A stretch of 64,000 nt of DNA from Owenia fusiformis. Taxonomy: Eukaryota > Annelida > Polychaeta > Sabellida > Oweniidae. The translations under genes and the position numbers were made by a program. The notes beneath the pieces are model-generated. The model worked only from the letters and a program-made list of their open reading frames with translations, was not told where the DNA came from and did no database searches. The stretch lies in assembly GCA_903813345.2 (NCBI GenBank), contig CAIIXF020000005.1, positions 12,713,375-12,777,374 on the forward strand, written 5' to 3'. Positions 1 to 13,900 of the stretch are shown one piece after another. The number at the start of each line of letters is the position of its first letter. The stretch's first letter is position 1.

Positions 1-3000
1 CTATACACCTCCCTACAGTAGGATGTGTTTGTGAAATAGATAAGCAGGGAGGGGTGGGGGGGGGGTCACAGCCTTGAAGCAAGACAAGGTAACCACTTAT
101 ACATGTACTTTTGATTTGACCTACCAGTTATGATAAAGTTTGTTACACAATTTAATTCTTTGAAATAATCTACATAATATATCATAACAAAGATAGTTAG
201 TATTCATTAGTATTATAATGGTAGATTGACTCTCTTTTAAAAAAGCACAATCAAATTAAAGCAAAGTTGAAAGGGTACATATAATAAACAAAGAGATTTT
301 TTGGAATTACAAAAAGTCGTCTTAACCTGTCTAAATTGTCTAGGTGTATCTTTCCAAAGATCACTCAAAGTTCACTTTACAAGTAAATACTCTCCAGATA
401 AACAAAAACAATATCATATTAGCTAGATAAACACCTGTAACAGGTACGATACCTCAATAGGTATTACATTATGACAGAAAAACGTCATAGTATTGTTATG
501 TAAACAATAACACGAGCATGTGTATTGCTGTGTGATAAATACGAGAACAAGTTAGTTCTGGTAAAATGTTATTAAGATGTTTTCAGGTATGATTCAGAAA
601 TAAAGAGCACCCGGTATTATAACCCTGAGCACCAAGCATTCTCAAGAGGTATGAGGAGGGGGGTTGGTTATTCAGATTTTTTGGAGTAAGAGACCTTGAG
701 AAAAAGTGTTGAAGCTTCGAACGCCCTACAAGACTAAAACCCATTTTCTTTCATAAGTAATTATGAAATCAAAGACAAGAAGCACCCTGGAGTTCCTAAT
801 GAGAAGCTAATTAAAACTCAACAAGGACAACAGCCAGGGTATGAGAAAATGATATAATTTCTGTTATTATTATTAGTATATGTAATTATACATGGGCTGC
901 CTTTAAGGGGGGTATATATAAGGATTGTGAGGTCCAGCAATCTCCCAGGCCCTTCAGACATTTTCCCAACAGGGTGCGGTTTCATAATTTTTTTACCTGA
1001 GTTGTATGACGTCAGAAATGCACATTTTTCATGTTGAATGTGATTGTTTAATTTACCTTTAAATTTATTGCAATGCATAATGACTTCTATGTTAGTAATA
1101 CTTTTAGAAATGATGTCACAAATGAACAAGATTTTGGTTACCCTGGAATGAGGAAAATACTCCCATATTATGACCATCATAAGTAGCTTCAACCTTTCTG
1201 AGCACATAATGACCCCCCTCCCATCTGATACCCCTGTCCCCCTCCAAAGAACAATCTAAAATACGGTAAATTGATATGTTGTGCATTAAAAGTATTTAGT
1301 GATAAGTATTTTACAAACATTTCAAGTGTTATCCTATACAGTACAATGCTATTACATTTGTTTAACGATTAATAATACTTCAAAGAATGAAAAAATCCCC
1401 TATGTGTAAAAACAAAATGTTTATGATAAGGATTAACCAATCAAAAGTTTTAATGACATGACTGAAACCAATCAAATGAAATAAATAAAAGTGTAGTTAA
1501 GAATGTATACGTAATAAATATTTGTTTCCTTGTCATTGTTTGTTGACAATGAAAAAGTGAAATAAAAGAAAATGTCCCCCTCCCTTTTAAAACTCTTCTC
1601 CATATGAGAGTTTACTCACTTTAAAATTGAAAAATAGAGTGGAATTAGCAAGGAAAACAGTAAGCAAACATGAAGTCAACACTCTACAACTAAATTTTGA
1701 AAAGATAAGGCCCATATTCTTGATAATTTGGCCTAAAATTAAAAATAAGGCCCAAAAAGCCCAGTAATTAGGGCCTCAAAATCCTTTTGGGCCCAAAATC
1801 AAATCATTTTTCATAGCGTCCAACAGTCTAAGCAAGACCAGAAAATTATTTAAAACAATGCATTAAACATAAAAAAATGATCTACTTTTTAATATCTCAA
1901 GGTGAGAGGTTACCATAACAATTGAATTAATTTGACATAAACATAGTTACCGAATATATACACCAGCAATAAATCTTATTTACTTCATGCGTGTAAACAA
2001 ACACATTATCCAATGTTTACGCATAATTTTCTGGAATTTGGTTGCTATAACTTGAAGGAGGGGGATGAAAAGAAAGGTATTTGTCATTCAAGGAAATGTG
2101 AAACATGCAAGTCTACACGAACATTATCAAATGATAACGTCATGAGGAAGGTACTACTTTCATGATAAAATCGTTTTTTAGATGCACAGAAAGGAAAGTA
2201 ACCACAAATTATGCAAAAAATGACACATAGAAGTCACAATGTACCTTTGAGAATAAATCAGGCTGCTTATATAATGAGAATGGGTTACCGGTAATATAAC
2301 CTTGATAACTCAAATGAGAATGATAAGGACCTTGAAAGACTTGAATAAAACAAAGATAAAACAGAATGCATGCTAATATAGACTCTAATAAACTAGAAAA
2401 TAGAACCCCACAGAATGGCAAGTCTCAAGGAACAATATATAATTTCTCAAACATTCAAGTTTATGTAGCTCTGAATTGATCACAAAAAGTAAATATCAAT
2501 CATGAGATTTATGTTGTTTTGTTTTTCAAATGTTGCTATTTGTGCTTTTTAATGTACAATAAATACGTCCTTCAATTTACATAATGGCGATCATTTTGTG
2601 TTCCCTATAAAGGATTTTGATGAATGTAATGTGAGAGATGTCATAATATGATATTTGCATAAAGGCATATAGTCGATATCTCAAGATTTTTGCAATTTTC
2701 CATATTTGGGCGACCTCTATGGACTTTTTTGAAAAATAAAACACAAGGCTTTAGCATGCACCACCTGCCATTTGTTACAGATGTTGACCGCCAACCACAT
2801 AAGACCATCTATTCCATTTTACATTTCCTACGAGTATAACAAAACTGTACATTGGAGATTAATCAATTAATTAAAAATTAATAGAAATTCCCATCTTCTC
2901 AATGTCTCAAATTCACCCCCTTGGGAGTAAGATTACATTATCAACCACTCATTACCTAAATATGAATGATTTTTCGCAAAATTTCCGCTATTTATAAAGT

Positions 3001-3170
3001 ATGACCATTTTGAGATTTTTTTTCGTAAAACGACCGATCATTATTCATCCTTCAACCAAATTTGAAGGAAATTGGTCAACATATATTTCAGTTATGTTAC
3101 GGACAGATGGACTGAGATGGTACATCGAAGGATTCACTACATCCCATTAAAACTTCTTTTGTTGGGATAA
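1..3170. other. DCPS intron/downstream DNA, no gene seen
   Basis: AT-rich DNA with no convincing exon on either strand. A hairpin-like end at about 3142-3170 (TCCCATTAAAACTTC / TTTTGTTGGGA) preceded by an ACGGACAGATGGAC stretch resembles the 3' end of the Helentron-like families elsewhere in the window. The matching 5' end was not found, so it is probably truncated. Confidence 0.4.
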
Positions 3171-3171
3171 T

Positions 3172-3357
3172 TGAAGCTTGCGAATGCAAGTAGTGGCTAG
3201 CGACTACCGGATTAACCAACTATTTTTGACCAACTCATTTAAATATGAATGGAATAGTGGTAGGTGCTATTTATATTTAAATGAGTTGCCCATAAAAAGT
3301 AGGTTAATCATAATCTGGTAGCAGACAGTCGAAATTTGCACTCGTGAATACAAGCTT
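3172..3357. mobile_element. Foldback MITE
   Basis: Imperfect inverted repeats: AGCTTGCGAATGCAAGTAG... and its complement ...TTTGCACTCGTGAATACAAGCT, with inner arms sharing AACTCATTTAAATAT. About 185 bp, noncoding. Confidence 0.6.
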
Positions 3358-4436
3358 AGTAACATTGAGGCACCATATAATTTCACACATACATACATAG
3401 GAATAATCAAATGATATATCGGTCATATTATATTTACAAGCTCGAGGTTATCACGTTTTACGGAACGACTTGCAATGTCCATATATCACGATAATAGCAT
3501 ACTCGCTTTCCATACGATTTTCATCCAATCAATTCTATTTTATTTCATTTGCATATCAAAACAATGATCGTCATGACATTTTTCTCATGCAGTGTCATGG
3601 TAACCAGGGGCCCTTGATTTAAACAAATTAATCAAACAATAAAACAAGCGCAAGGTTAATAACGACTTAAATCATTTTCAGATTTGTTCGTTTGCGTTCA
3701 CTGTCATTTTGAACTTCTTGATAGCGAAGACACACTTACAGTCATGTACGCCATGGTGTATGATGTCATTTACCTGCAACAAGCTACTTAACCTAGTTTC
3801 CTTATTATCATTCTTAATTTATAAAACAGTAATTGCCTATCATTCAAAAAAAAAGAAAAATTTACCTCGAAAAATATGCATTATTCTACTGTTTGATCTC
3901 AAAAATCAAAAACACCTAAATAAATTAATCAAATAATCAATATCTCAGCATTTTTTATTCCATACCATATGACCAAATATTGTGTTAAAATCTTTAATCA
4001 ACCAGGCATAGGAAGGAGAGTACCAAGGCAACTTTTACTAGAATCATTGTGAGAAAGGCATATTTTATTGATATGGTTTATGGTGCTGCCACCTTTTAAT
4101 AAATAAGAAGTTAATAATCACAAATAGGAAAAATCTATCCTGACCATACTTATTCTGGTATATACTGATGAAAATATCATCCAATGTTTTGAAAATGAAA
4201 TGCATGTTTAACATTAATAAGGGATTCCACATATTAACTAATCATGATTCGAACATGACTGTATTCATGCCTTCTATAAACTGTAAACAAAGTCAGCATT
4301 TCGCCCGGTGTATATTCACGAAGAATACCCCTGGTAATGCTGTAATGTGTGACGTCATAACAGCGGGTCGCAGTAATGGCGGACCATAATGAATATTCAA
4401 AACATTTTGGTGAGTTTTCATGCTCGAATCGTAATA

Positions 4437-4562
4437 TAGACCTCAGAGCAGGGGTAATATCGTCCAATACACTCATTAGGGCTAGGCACAAAAGCTTACA
4501 GAAAACGTTTGTGCCTAGCCCTGCGGGGTATATTCGACAATATTACCCCTGCTCTTTGGTCT
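4437..4562. mobile_element. Hairpin MITE
   Basis: Near-palindrome: left arm AGAGCAGGGGTAATAT...GGGCTAGGCACAAA, right arm TTTGTGCCTAGCCCTGC...ATATTACCCCTGCTCT. About 125 bp. Confidence 0.65.
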
Positions 4563-4678
4563 ACAATTATTGATGGAATGGTGGTGAAATTTAATATGAA
4601 AGTCAAAGGGATGTTAAAATCATTTTGGAGTTTAATAGTCAGTAGAATTTTAATCTGTTTTCTTCAATATTACTAAAT

Positions 4679-5971
4679 CACGGTGTATAACCCAAACGCT
4701 CCTACATGCACGACGGAGCGTTTCATTACTGAAATTAAACAAAGAAACGCTCCGGAGTAGGAAAACTGTCTGGCGGGAATGATGAGCCGTCTGACAATTT
4801 CCCCAATAATGGGTATAAGAGGTATGAGTTACATATTTCGAGTATACCATTCGATGGGTGTGATATTCATGTTGTACGTGGCTGGCTGTTGACGTTTGAA
4901 GCAATTAGGAAGAGCTGTACGAAGCAGTATAGTTATCAAAATTCAAAAACGTATTTGTCATTCTATCGGTCAAAACCCCTTTTGTCGATACATGTGATTA
5001 GTTGAGCCAAGATTAGAGCACCAACGTATATTTTAGTCAAATTCCAATGCTTCAACGCACCATACATTATCGTAATAGTGATTTGATGACCGAAAATCCA
5101 GTCTTAAAAATGATGACATTCTCATATTCAAGAAACGCTCCGATCTGGTTAACACAGTGAATTGGAAACGCTCCGGTAGTCTAGATCAGTTAAGAAATAT
5201 ATAGCTTGCCTTTCCTTTTCAGGAAGAGGAAGAAAAGATATAGTATACCCCTTGGCACCATTAGAAGAAAGATTAATTCACATATAACTTTTCGTTTTTT
5301 TCTATAGTTTTATGATTTAGCACATATGTAGGCATGACATCATCTAATGTATAGGCTTTAATCAGCTAGTTGCACGTTTAGCACCACCAGGTTCAGATGT
5401 TTCAATTTGCCTAACAAGTACAACACGTTTTTGAGAGATAGATTCGATTCGGAACTCTTCTCTAATTAGCTGAAAATGATATCAAAACAAAATGGTAAGA
5501 GCGTTTCTAAAATTGTGGTCTAAATCGACGGAGCGTTTCGAGGAAAACAAGCGATTTCTCGAGAACAAGTAATGGATTTGGACTTGGATTTTAGGAAATG
5601 AGAATATACGAGTTTGTGATCTACTACTTAAACAGAAAGATTAACGTTTTCATAGAAATACTAGTTTAATTCGTAATTTGTGGTCAAATCGTCATCTTCA
5701 GATTCGTTCGGTCTACACTACGGAGCTTTGATCAAGCAAATAACAGTTTACCACCAGAAGTTGAATAAATAAGATCTTTGCTCACGGTATTGTTCATCGA
5801 ATGGTACATAATATTTCACCATGACATATGATATGTAAGAGAAACGAGAGAAACAATACTTACGGTCATAGTAGAATCTTCATTAGCCGCCATTTTATTT
5901 CGCTCCGGAGCGTTTCCGCGTAAATGTAACGCTCCGTCGTGCATGTAGGAGCGTTTGGGTTATACACCGTG
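4679..5971. mobile_element. Non-autonomous DNA transposon, CACGGTG termini, 5-bp TSD (Transib/RAG-like signature)
   Basis: The 44-bp terminal inverted repeats begin CACGGTGTATAACCC and run to ...GACGGAGCGTT. They are flanked on both sides by TAAAT (4674-4678 and 5972-5976), a 5-bp target duplication. The 1293-bp element has no transposase frame. An 11-bp motif GAAACGCTCCG recurs inside in both orientations (for example 4744, 5132, 5165, 5529, 5901) and partly in the termini, as expected for transposase binding sites. The terminal heptamer differs by one base from the RAG heptamer CACAGTG. Superfamily assignment is inference. Confidence 0.85.
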
Positions 5972-6295
5972 TAAATATATCAGCAGTGGGAACACTGAAT
6001 ATTTGAAGAATACAATGTGGAAGTTTCAGGTTTTATCCCAACCAGGGATGATTTTTCTATGCAATCTTCAATTCCTTGTCAAAATATCACATGGCTGGTC
6101 TTACTTTTCTCAAGTGGGTGCAAAATTCTTATTTTCACAATTTTGGCCAAATTTGGTCAAAATACGCCTATTTTTCATAATTTTTCAAAGGTTTTCAAGT
6201 GGATGCAAATGTATTCAAAGGTGGGTACAAGCTTTTTATTAACTAAAATCTCAAGAAAATGAAAATGAGAATTTTGCACCCACTTTAGAACAAGA

Positions 6296-7768
6296 CACAC
6301 AGTGATAAATATCGCACTTTGAAGAGCAAACTGGCCACCATGCAATTTACCCAGCATGGCCAAAACCTAATCAGACCTTGGCACTAGTCTGCTCTTGCAT
6401 CTGTAAACATTTCAAGTTGACAAGGTTAGCGGTTTTCCTGCAATTTTGATGACAAGAATTTATTTGTAGTCTTGAACTTTGGGAAAAATTAGATAACATT
6501 GTTTGTGACCTAATTTGATGACCTTCGACCTTGAAAATTTCACTTTTTCAGACCTCAGTAGGTGTTTTGTAATTAAGCTGACCTAAATTTAAATCCAAAA
6601 TATCAATTTAGAAAATCAAATTTTTGACCTTGTCAAGGTCACTGAAGGTCAACGAAAGGTCAAATCTGAAATCTAAGGTCAGATTTGAACTTCTGAGAAC
6701 TTGTAGATGTTTTTAAGAAAAAAATTTGGTCAATTTGGAGCATGTTGAAAAATTCAAAATGGCCACCAAATTGAAAAATTCAAAATGGCCACCATGAAAT
6801 TCAGCCAGCATACCCAAAACCTAATCAGATCTTGGCAATAGTCTGCTCTTGCATCTGTAAAAATTTCAAGTTGAACGGATAAGTGGTTTTCCTGGAATTT
6901 TGATGACAAGATTTGTTGAAAAATTCAAAATGGCCACCACGTAGTTTACCCAGCATGCCCTTAACCTAATCAGATCTTGGCACTAGTCTGCTATTGCATG
7001 TGTAAAAATTTCAAGTTGAACAGGTTAGCGGTTTTCTTGGAATTTTGATGACAAGAATTGATTTGTAGTCTCAAACTTTGAGAAACTTGGATAACATCAT
7101 TTGTGACCTAGTTTAATGACCTTGACCTTAGACCTTGAAAATTTCACTTTTTCAGACCTCAGTAGGTGTTTTGTAATTAAGCTGACCTAAATTTAAATCC
7201 AAAATATCAATTCAGAAAATCAACTTTTTTGACCTTTTCAAGGTCACTGAAGGTGAATGAAAGGTCAAATCTGAAATCTAAGGTCAGATTTGAACTTCTG
7301 AGAACTTGTAGATGTTTTAAAAAAAAATTTGGTCAATTTGGAGCAAGTTGAAAAATTCAAAATGGCCGCCAAATTGAAAAATTTCAAAATGGCCACCATG
7401 TAATTCAGCCAGCATACCCAAAACCTAATCAGATCTTGGCAATAGACTGCTCTTGCATCTGTAAAAATTTCAAGTTGAACGGATAAGTGGTTTTCCTGGA
7501 ATTTTGATGACAAGATTTGTTGAAAAATTCAAAATGGCCACCACGTAGTTTACCCAGCATGCCCTTAACCTAATCAGATCTTGGTACTAGTCTGCTGTTA
7601 CATCTGTAAAAATTTCAAGTTGAACAGGTAAGCAGTTATCCTGGAAATTTGATGACAAGATTTGGTTTATGTCCCGCCCGCCCGCACGCCCGCACACCCG
7701 CCCGCCCGCCCGCCCAACAGCACAAGACGACGACAATATAGCACTTTTTCAAAGTGCGATAAAAAACT
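6296..7768. mobile_element. Helentron/HINE-like element, family B
   Basis: The left end carries TATCGCACTTTGAAG. The right end is the hairpin GCACTTTTTCAAAGTGCGATA, whose right arm is the complement of the left end. The interior is a dimer of a unit of about 602 bp (compare 6408 with 7011, and 6782 with 7384) rich in AAGGTCA and CAAAATGGCC repeats. A CCCGCCCGCACG microsatellite at 7674-7714 precedes the hairpin. Noncoding. Confidence 0.7.
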
Positions 7769-7809
7769 GTGTGGGTTTCTATAAAGAACCATAAAAGAAA
7801 ACATCCTAC

Positions 7810-7960
7810 CTTTCCTCTGGTGAGAATGTTCCTCAGGAGAGGCAGGTGGGAAGAATTGAGATCACGTAGAGATTTGATGCCACGTTTATGACATATCGCT
7901 ATCAGGTAGAGATTGTCAGTCTGTTTCTGATCCCACTTCATATCTGGTAGTAAAATGAAC
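7810..7960 (-). CDS. DCPS: DCPS exon 4
   Basis: Codes [35 protein letters not shown] and [12 protein letters not shown]; very close to the vertebrate segment. The donor GTAGGA is followed by more than 7.8 kb with no further recognisable DCPS exon. Confidence 0.95.
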
Positions 7961-10900
7961 CTAAAATAAAATCATTTTCAAAAAATCATTATGTTATTTG
8001 TATAATAACAGCCATCATATTTCTGATATTATAGAAATCTGTGTGATATCTCTACTAAAATCCTATATATCAGATGCATAAGTGAAAGATATCAACAAAT
8101 GTATCACTCTCGAATCTTATTTGTATTTTTTATTTGATATTAACTTGATATTGAGTCAAATGTTCTGTTATTCTATCTTTTTTATGTGATTAACAAAATT
8201 TTTCAAACAATAAGTTAGTATATGTAAGAAACCTGTGGTAACATGAAGCAAGAATTACATAGGCATATCACTTTTCCTAAAAGTATATCACTTTTTCTAA
8301 AGGTATATCACATTTTCTTAAAGCATATCACTTTACACGACTGCATTCACCAGTGCTCAAAATATCTTAATGACTCAAGAAATGACAATGTTTTTGAACA
8401 CTTTGAAATAAATAAATATACTATAAATAAATGTCCATAAAATATTTTTTCTAAACCATATCATTTTTTGAAGGAATACCAATTGACATATCACAATTAT
8501 TTCAAAATTATACAACAAAACTGACAAAAAATAAATAAATATTATAAATAAATAAACATTATAGATTGAATCTTAACCTTAAGGTACTGGTGGACCGAAA
8601 ACATTTTGAAAATACATGTATTCCCATACCTGCACATGTTATTTTCTGGTACAAAATAAAATATGAAAGCATGTGTGTATTTCCTTGTTTTTTCAGGAAA
8701 GTATCATTACATTGTCTTCTTTTAGTAAACATGGAAACAGGCCAAAGGTAACTCCAGTGTTGTCCATAAACTTTGAAAAATAATTTGGAAAGTTAGAAAG
8801 CATGAAATATCAGCATTTACTGGACTTACCATTGAGCTCTTACCAGGCTTACTAAAAGAAGACAGTGTAATGATGCTTTCCTGAAAAAAAAGCAAATACA
8901 CACATGCTTTATTTTGTACCAGAAAATGTGCAGGTATAGGATTTTTAAAAAATGTTTTGTTACAAAAGTACCTTATAAGGTTTCAAAATAAGATTTTATT
9001 ATTTTGTTAACTATCAGTATATGACATATTGAATGTGTGTCGATAATATAAATAAATGTGGGAATCAAAATATTTTCATTTATATTTCTTTATACAAAAA
9101 GTTATTTATTCAAATCAATCATTTATCTAGTATGCTTATCTCCCTTTATTGGATATTGACCTGTTATTAATAAAATAAGTTGATGGTTTTGGTTTAACAA
9201 GATGATTATAGTTTTAAGGGTTATAAGGATTGTTTTGAACTCTAATTTTCTATGTTGAACCCCATCTTCATTTTCCCAGTTTTAGAGTCCAAGAACAATT
9301 TTTCAGAAATATTCCAGTCACGCTATAGAAAGGGCACTAGGTGATTGTATATTCCTTTTTTTGATTTGAATTTGATTTGAAAAATATATTTATTCTGGGT
9401 ATCGATTCCTGTTTGAAATTTCATGTGCCGTAAAAGACATACTGCAGTAAAACCTGTGACAGTAAATCACCTTTTTGTGCCAAGGACATGTGCTTGAGAT
9501 ATTGATTCTGGGTGAGAAAGCAGAAAAATTTTAAGTATCTTTTTCCTATAAATAATATTTACTTAGAATATTATAAATTTTACATATTATTTTCACATAT
9601 TATTTTAAGTGAGAAATATCATAATGGCTCATTAAAATGTTTAATTTGGCCTACATTTTAGCTGTATAAATATTTGTGATTCCCTTCAACATACGAGGGT
9701 TGATCATAAAGTTCTTGTAATATCTCTCTAATTTCTCTATTTTTCAATATATTCTAATGAAATTTTCACAGAATGTGCAGCATAGAATGTCTTATTAATG
9801 CAGCAAAATAATAATAAACATAATAAACTCTAATAAATTACCAAACACGTTAAAATTTGAACTTGAATATGTTGTTAAATGCTTTTACTATTAAAAAAAA
9901 TTTATCATGTGGATTGTGTGATGTCATAGGGGATGCTTTCATGCTTCATTAGATGTGATACCAGAGTCTGAGACTCAAAGCTAATGATTAAAAATGACTG
10001 AGTAAGAGAATGCACTCGTAGATGTAGAGATCTTCAGAAAAATAAAATTCATACTGACAAAATGTTATGTTAAGCATAAAGATCCTTTGGTCAGACTAAA
10101 CATGATCTAAAACAAATATATTGCTAAGATATAAACTAAATTACACCCTCTGTGTGGTCTGAACATGTTAAAAATGAACTAAAGGGGCAAATAAATTTTC
10201 CTCGGAATATTTGACAAAACAGTCATAGGGTCTAACCATCCTCCTAAGCAGGTGTCCAGAATCCGTACCTCCTTCTTCCCCCTGCTATAAGCAGTTAGCA
10301 TTTCCCTGATTAAGAACTCGCAATTTGATTGGCTGTCGCAACACTGCGACAGAAATCATGTATACGCCATCGGCGCATAATAAGATCACGTGATTCAGTT
10401 TAATCGGGCGCGTCCAACTTGGTTATAGCAGGGGGTAAAAAGAAAGAAGATATTCTGGATTTTGAAGCCCTGTGATCGGAGGATGGGTCTAACAGTCACT
10501 TCTAATGAAGCATAACAATCATCCATTATGAGATAATTTACTTCACATGACCATTAAAATAGTTCACAACAGTCAAGAGCACACATTATTTGACAATTTA
10601 ATGTGTTTGATAGCTTATTTGACATTTTATTATGTATTTAAACATGGTTAATGAGGGCTATTTTAGCTAGTTTTTTATTTGCCCCAGGTGCCTTGATTTC
10701 AAGTTACTATGGCGATGTTTTCTTACCTAATGTTTCTGTTATTCTTAATATTTTTATGCTGCACATTCTGTGAAAATTTCATAAGAAAATATTGAAAAAT
10801 AAAGAAATTAGAGATATTATGAGAATTTTATGATCAACCCTCGTACATTATCTATAACACCTTAACAAAGGCTTGGTTTGTTTTTATTATTACCTTACTC

Positions 10901-13900
10901 CTCAGATCCCTAATAAAAAAGCTTTGTGACATATATAAAACATACTATTATCAAAATGATAAACAGTTTATAATATCTAATGAAAAATGAACAAAATTCT
11001 AAATAATAAATTTATTTATTTTGCATTCACATTGCACACAGAAATGAAAGAAAAAGAATGAATAAAATTTAGCACTGAAACTGCATCTAAGGGTAGGATA
11101 CTGGAATGTATAAATATTCTATATTTCCTCATTTTTGACATTTGGGTATTCACATCAAAGTGCTTGCATTGAAGATTGAAATATTCAGTTCATTTGAAGG
11201 TAAGTAAATATTACATTATAATTAAAGGCAGAATGAGATTCTATTTAGAGGGCTAAAGAAACCTCCATATATAAGGGTTATGTACTGGAAGGTTTTGGAT
11301 ATAGTGATCTTCCATAGATGTGCATATCTCACAAGGGATAAAACCAATATCCATACTGACTGTACATAACTGCTTTATCCTATACCCAGTGGAGTTTTAA
11401 AAAAAAGAAAATTAAAATTCTAAATTATTTCAATTTTTTCTGATGTTTTCTTTACAAAGCATTTTTACACATTATGTGAAGATTTCATGAGAAAATCTCA
11501 AAAATCTTTGAAATGAGAGCATTCTCCGTGAATATATTGAACGACCTGGTATATGATATACTCGTAGTTATACAAGGAAAGTTATAGGTGATTTAGAAGA
11601 AGTAACTAAAAATTACTCAAAAAATATATAACCTTAGTATACACAGATTATATATTTCTAAAATACATGCACTTTTTTAAATCAACCTAACTTTCAATTT
11701 TGTGAAGTTATGGCTACTGCTTGGCCATCACAAGACAACAAAAGAGCAATGTGACTGAGGCTTTATGAAAGAATAAATTGATATTTCAGAAGCCAAATTA
11801 ATAAAATCAGATCTTTTCTTTAAATGAAGAATATGTTTTACATAGACAACATGAGAATGAAGCTTTTTTTGATGAGTCAAGCAATGGCACATCCACCTTA
11901 GATGATACCCTTTTCTTTTTTCAGGTGCAATCTATTCTATTCACCCTACTTTAACTCTTAAAACTATATCTGCGACTGCGTGCATATTATTCTAGAAGTA
12001 TTTAGTTATTTTAGAAGTATTTGGATTTGTTTCATGCCTTTTCTGGCAAAGAATAGCCTTTTTCTTATAAAAATTGTTCTCTAATTTTTAGGTCCATCAT
12101 GAGACTTTTCATACTTGTGTCAATATGTGTGGTGACCGTTTCCTTTGCTAAACCAACTAAGTTAAACAACAGAGTCAAAGAAGATGAGGCTAATAAGGTA
12201 ACTTCATGAAGTATTCTGAATCTAAGACAGATGTATATTGTAAATCTATCTTTTATCTTGTAGAAAAATAATAGTTGATGAGTTAGTTGCTTCTAGTCAA
12301 CAGCTTTAAGTGATGTAATTTAATAAAGTTATCTTTCATTTTGTCATTCTAGAATGAGGGACTGGCCTTGGGAAAGTTGACCAATGAAGAACGGCAGATG
12401 GTTCAGATGGAACGAAACCAAATGAAAGCAGAAGAGGCCAGTAATAAAGCAAAAGGGAAGGCTGGAAAATCAAGCCAAGTTGATGCTGACCAAGCCCTTG
12501 AAGAAAACAAGGCTGGAGGCAAAGGGAAAGGAAAAGATGAACAAGCAAGCAAATCAAAAGGTAAAGATAATAAAGGACTGAAACTAGGTCAGTTGAGCAA
12601 AGAAGATAAAGAGAGAGTTCTTGAAGAGCATAAAGAGAGGGCAAAAGAAAATAAAGGATTGAAACTGGGTCAGGAAAATAAAGAGAAATTATTTGAAGAA
12701 CATGAACCAGAGGTAAAAGATAAAGAAAATGAAGGACTGAAACTGGGTCAACTGAGCCAGGAAGATAAAGAGAGAGTTCTTGAAGAACACAAAGAAGAGG
12801 CCAAAGGTAAAGAAAATGAAGGATTAAAACTAGGTCAGGAAAATAAAGAGAAAGAACTTGACGAACACAAACCAGAAGTAAAAGGTAAAGAAAATAAAGG
12901 ACTGAAACTAGGTCAACTGAGCCAGGAAGATAAAGAGAGAGTTATTGAAGAGCACAGAGAAGAGGCCAAAGGTGAAGAAAATAAAGGATTGAAACTAGGT
13001 CAATTGAGCCAGGAAGATAAAGAGAGAGTTATTGAAGAACACAAAGAAGAGGCCAAAGGTAAAGAAAATGAAGGACTAAAACTAGGTCAGGAAAATAAAG
13101 AGAAAGAACTTGACGAACACAAACCAGAGGTAAAAGGTAAAGAAAATAAAGGACTGAAACTGGGTCAATTGAGCCAAGAAGATAAAGAGAGAGTTATTGA
13201 AGAACACAAAGAAGAGGCCAAAGGTAAAGAAAATAAAGGATTGAAACTAGGTCAATTGAGCCAGGAAGATAAAGAGAGAGTCCTTGAAGAACACAAAGAA
13301 GAGGCCAAAGGTAAAGAAAATAAAGGATTGAAACTAGGTCAGGAAAATAAAGAGAAAGAGCATGAAGAACATGAACGAGAGGTAAATGATAAAGAAAATA
13401 AAGGACTGAAACTAGGTCAATTGAGCAAAGAAGATAAAGAGAGAGTTCTTGAAGAGCACAGAGAAGAGGCCAAAGGTAAAGAAAATAAAGGATTGAAACT
13501 AGGTCAATTGAGCCAGGAAGATAAAGAGAGAGTCCTTGAAGAACACAAAGAAGAGGCCAAAGGTAAAGAAAATAATGGACTGAAACTAGGACAATTGAGC
13601 CAGGAAGATAAAGAGAGAGTTCTTGAAGAACACAAAGAAGAGGCCAAAGGTAAAGGAAATGAAGGATTAAAACTAGGTCAGGGAAATAAAGAGAAAAAAC
13701 TTGAAGAACATGAACGAGAGGTAAAAGATAAAGAAAATAAAGGACTGAAACTAGGTCAACTGAGCGAAGAAAATAAAGAGAGAGTTCTTGAAGAACACAA
13801 AGAAGAGGCCAAAGGTAAAGAAAATAAAGGATTGAAACTAGGTCAATTGAGCCAGGAAGATAAAGAGAGAGTTATTGAAGAACACAAAGAAGAGGCCAAA

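Noticed and set aside
818-1207. 129-codon minus-strand frame
   Set aside because: No domain, biased composition or splice context; random length for AT-rich DNA.
2755-2815. Fragment CACCACCTGCCATTTGTTACAG as a family A copy
   Set aside because: Only about 50 bp match and no hairpin end is present; too little to call.
7674-7714. CCGCCCGCACG run as a CpG promoter
   Set aside because: It is the microsatellite just before the family B hairpin, a position shared with the other two element families.
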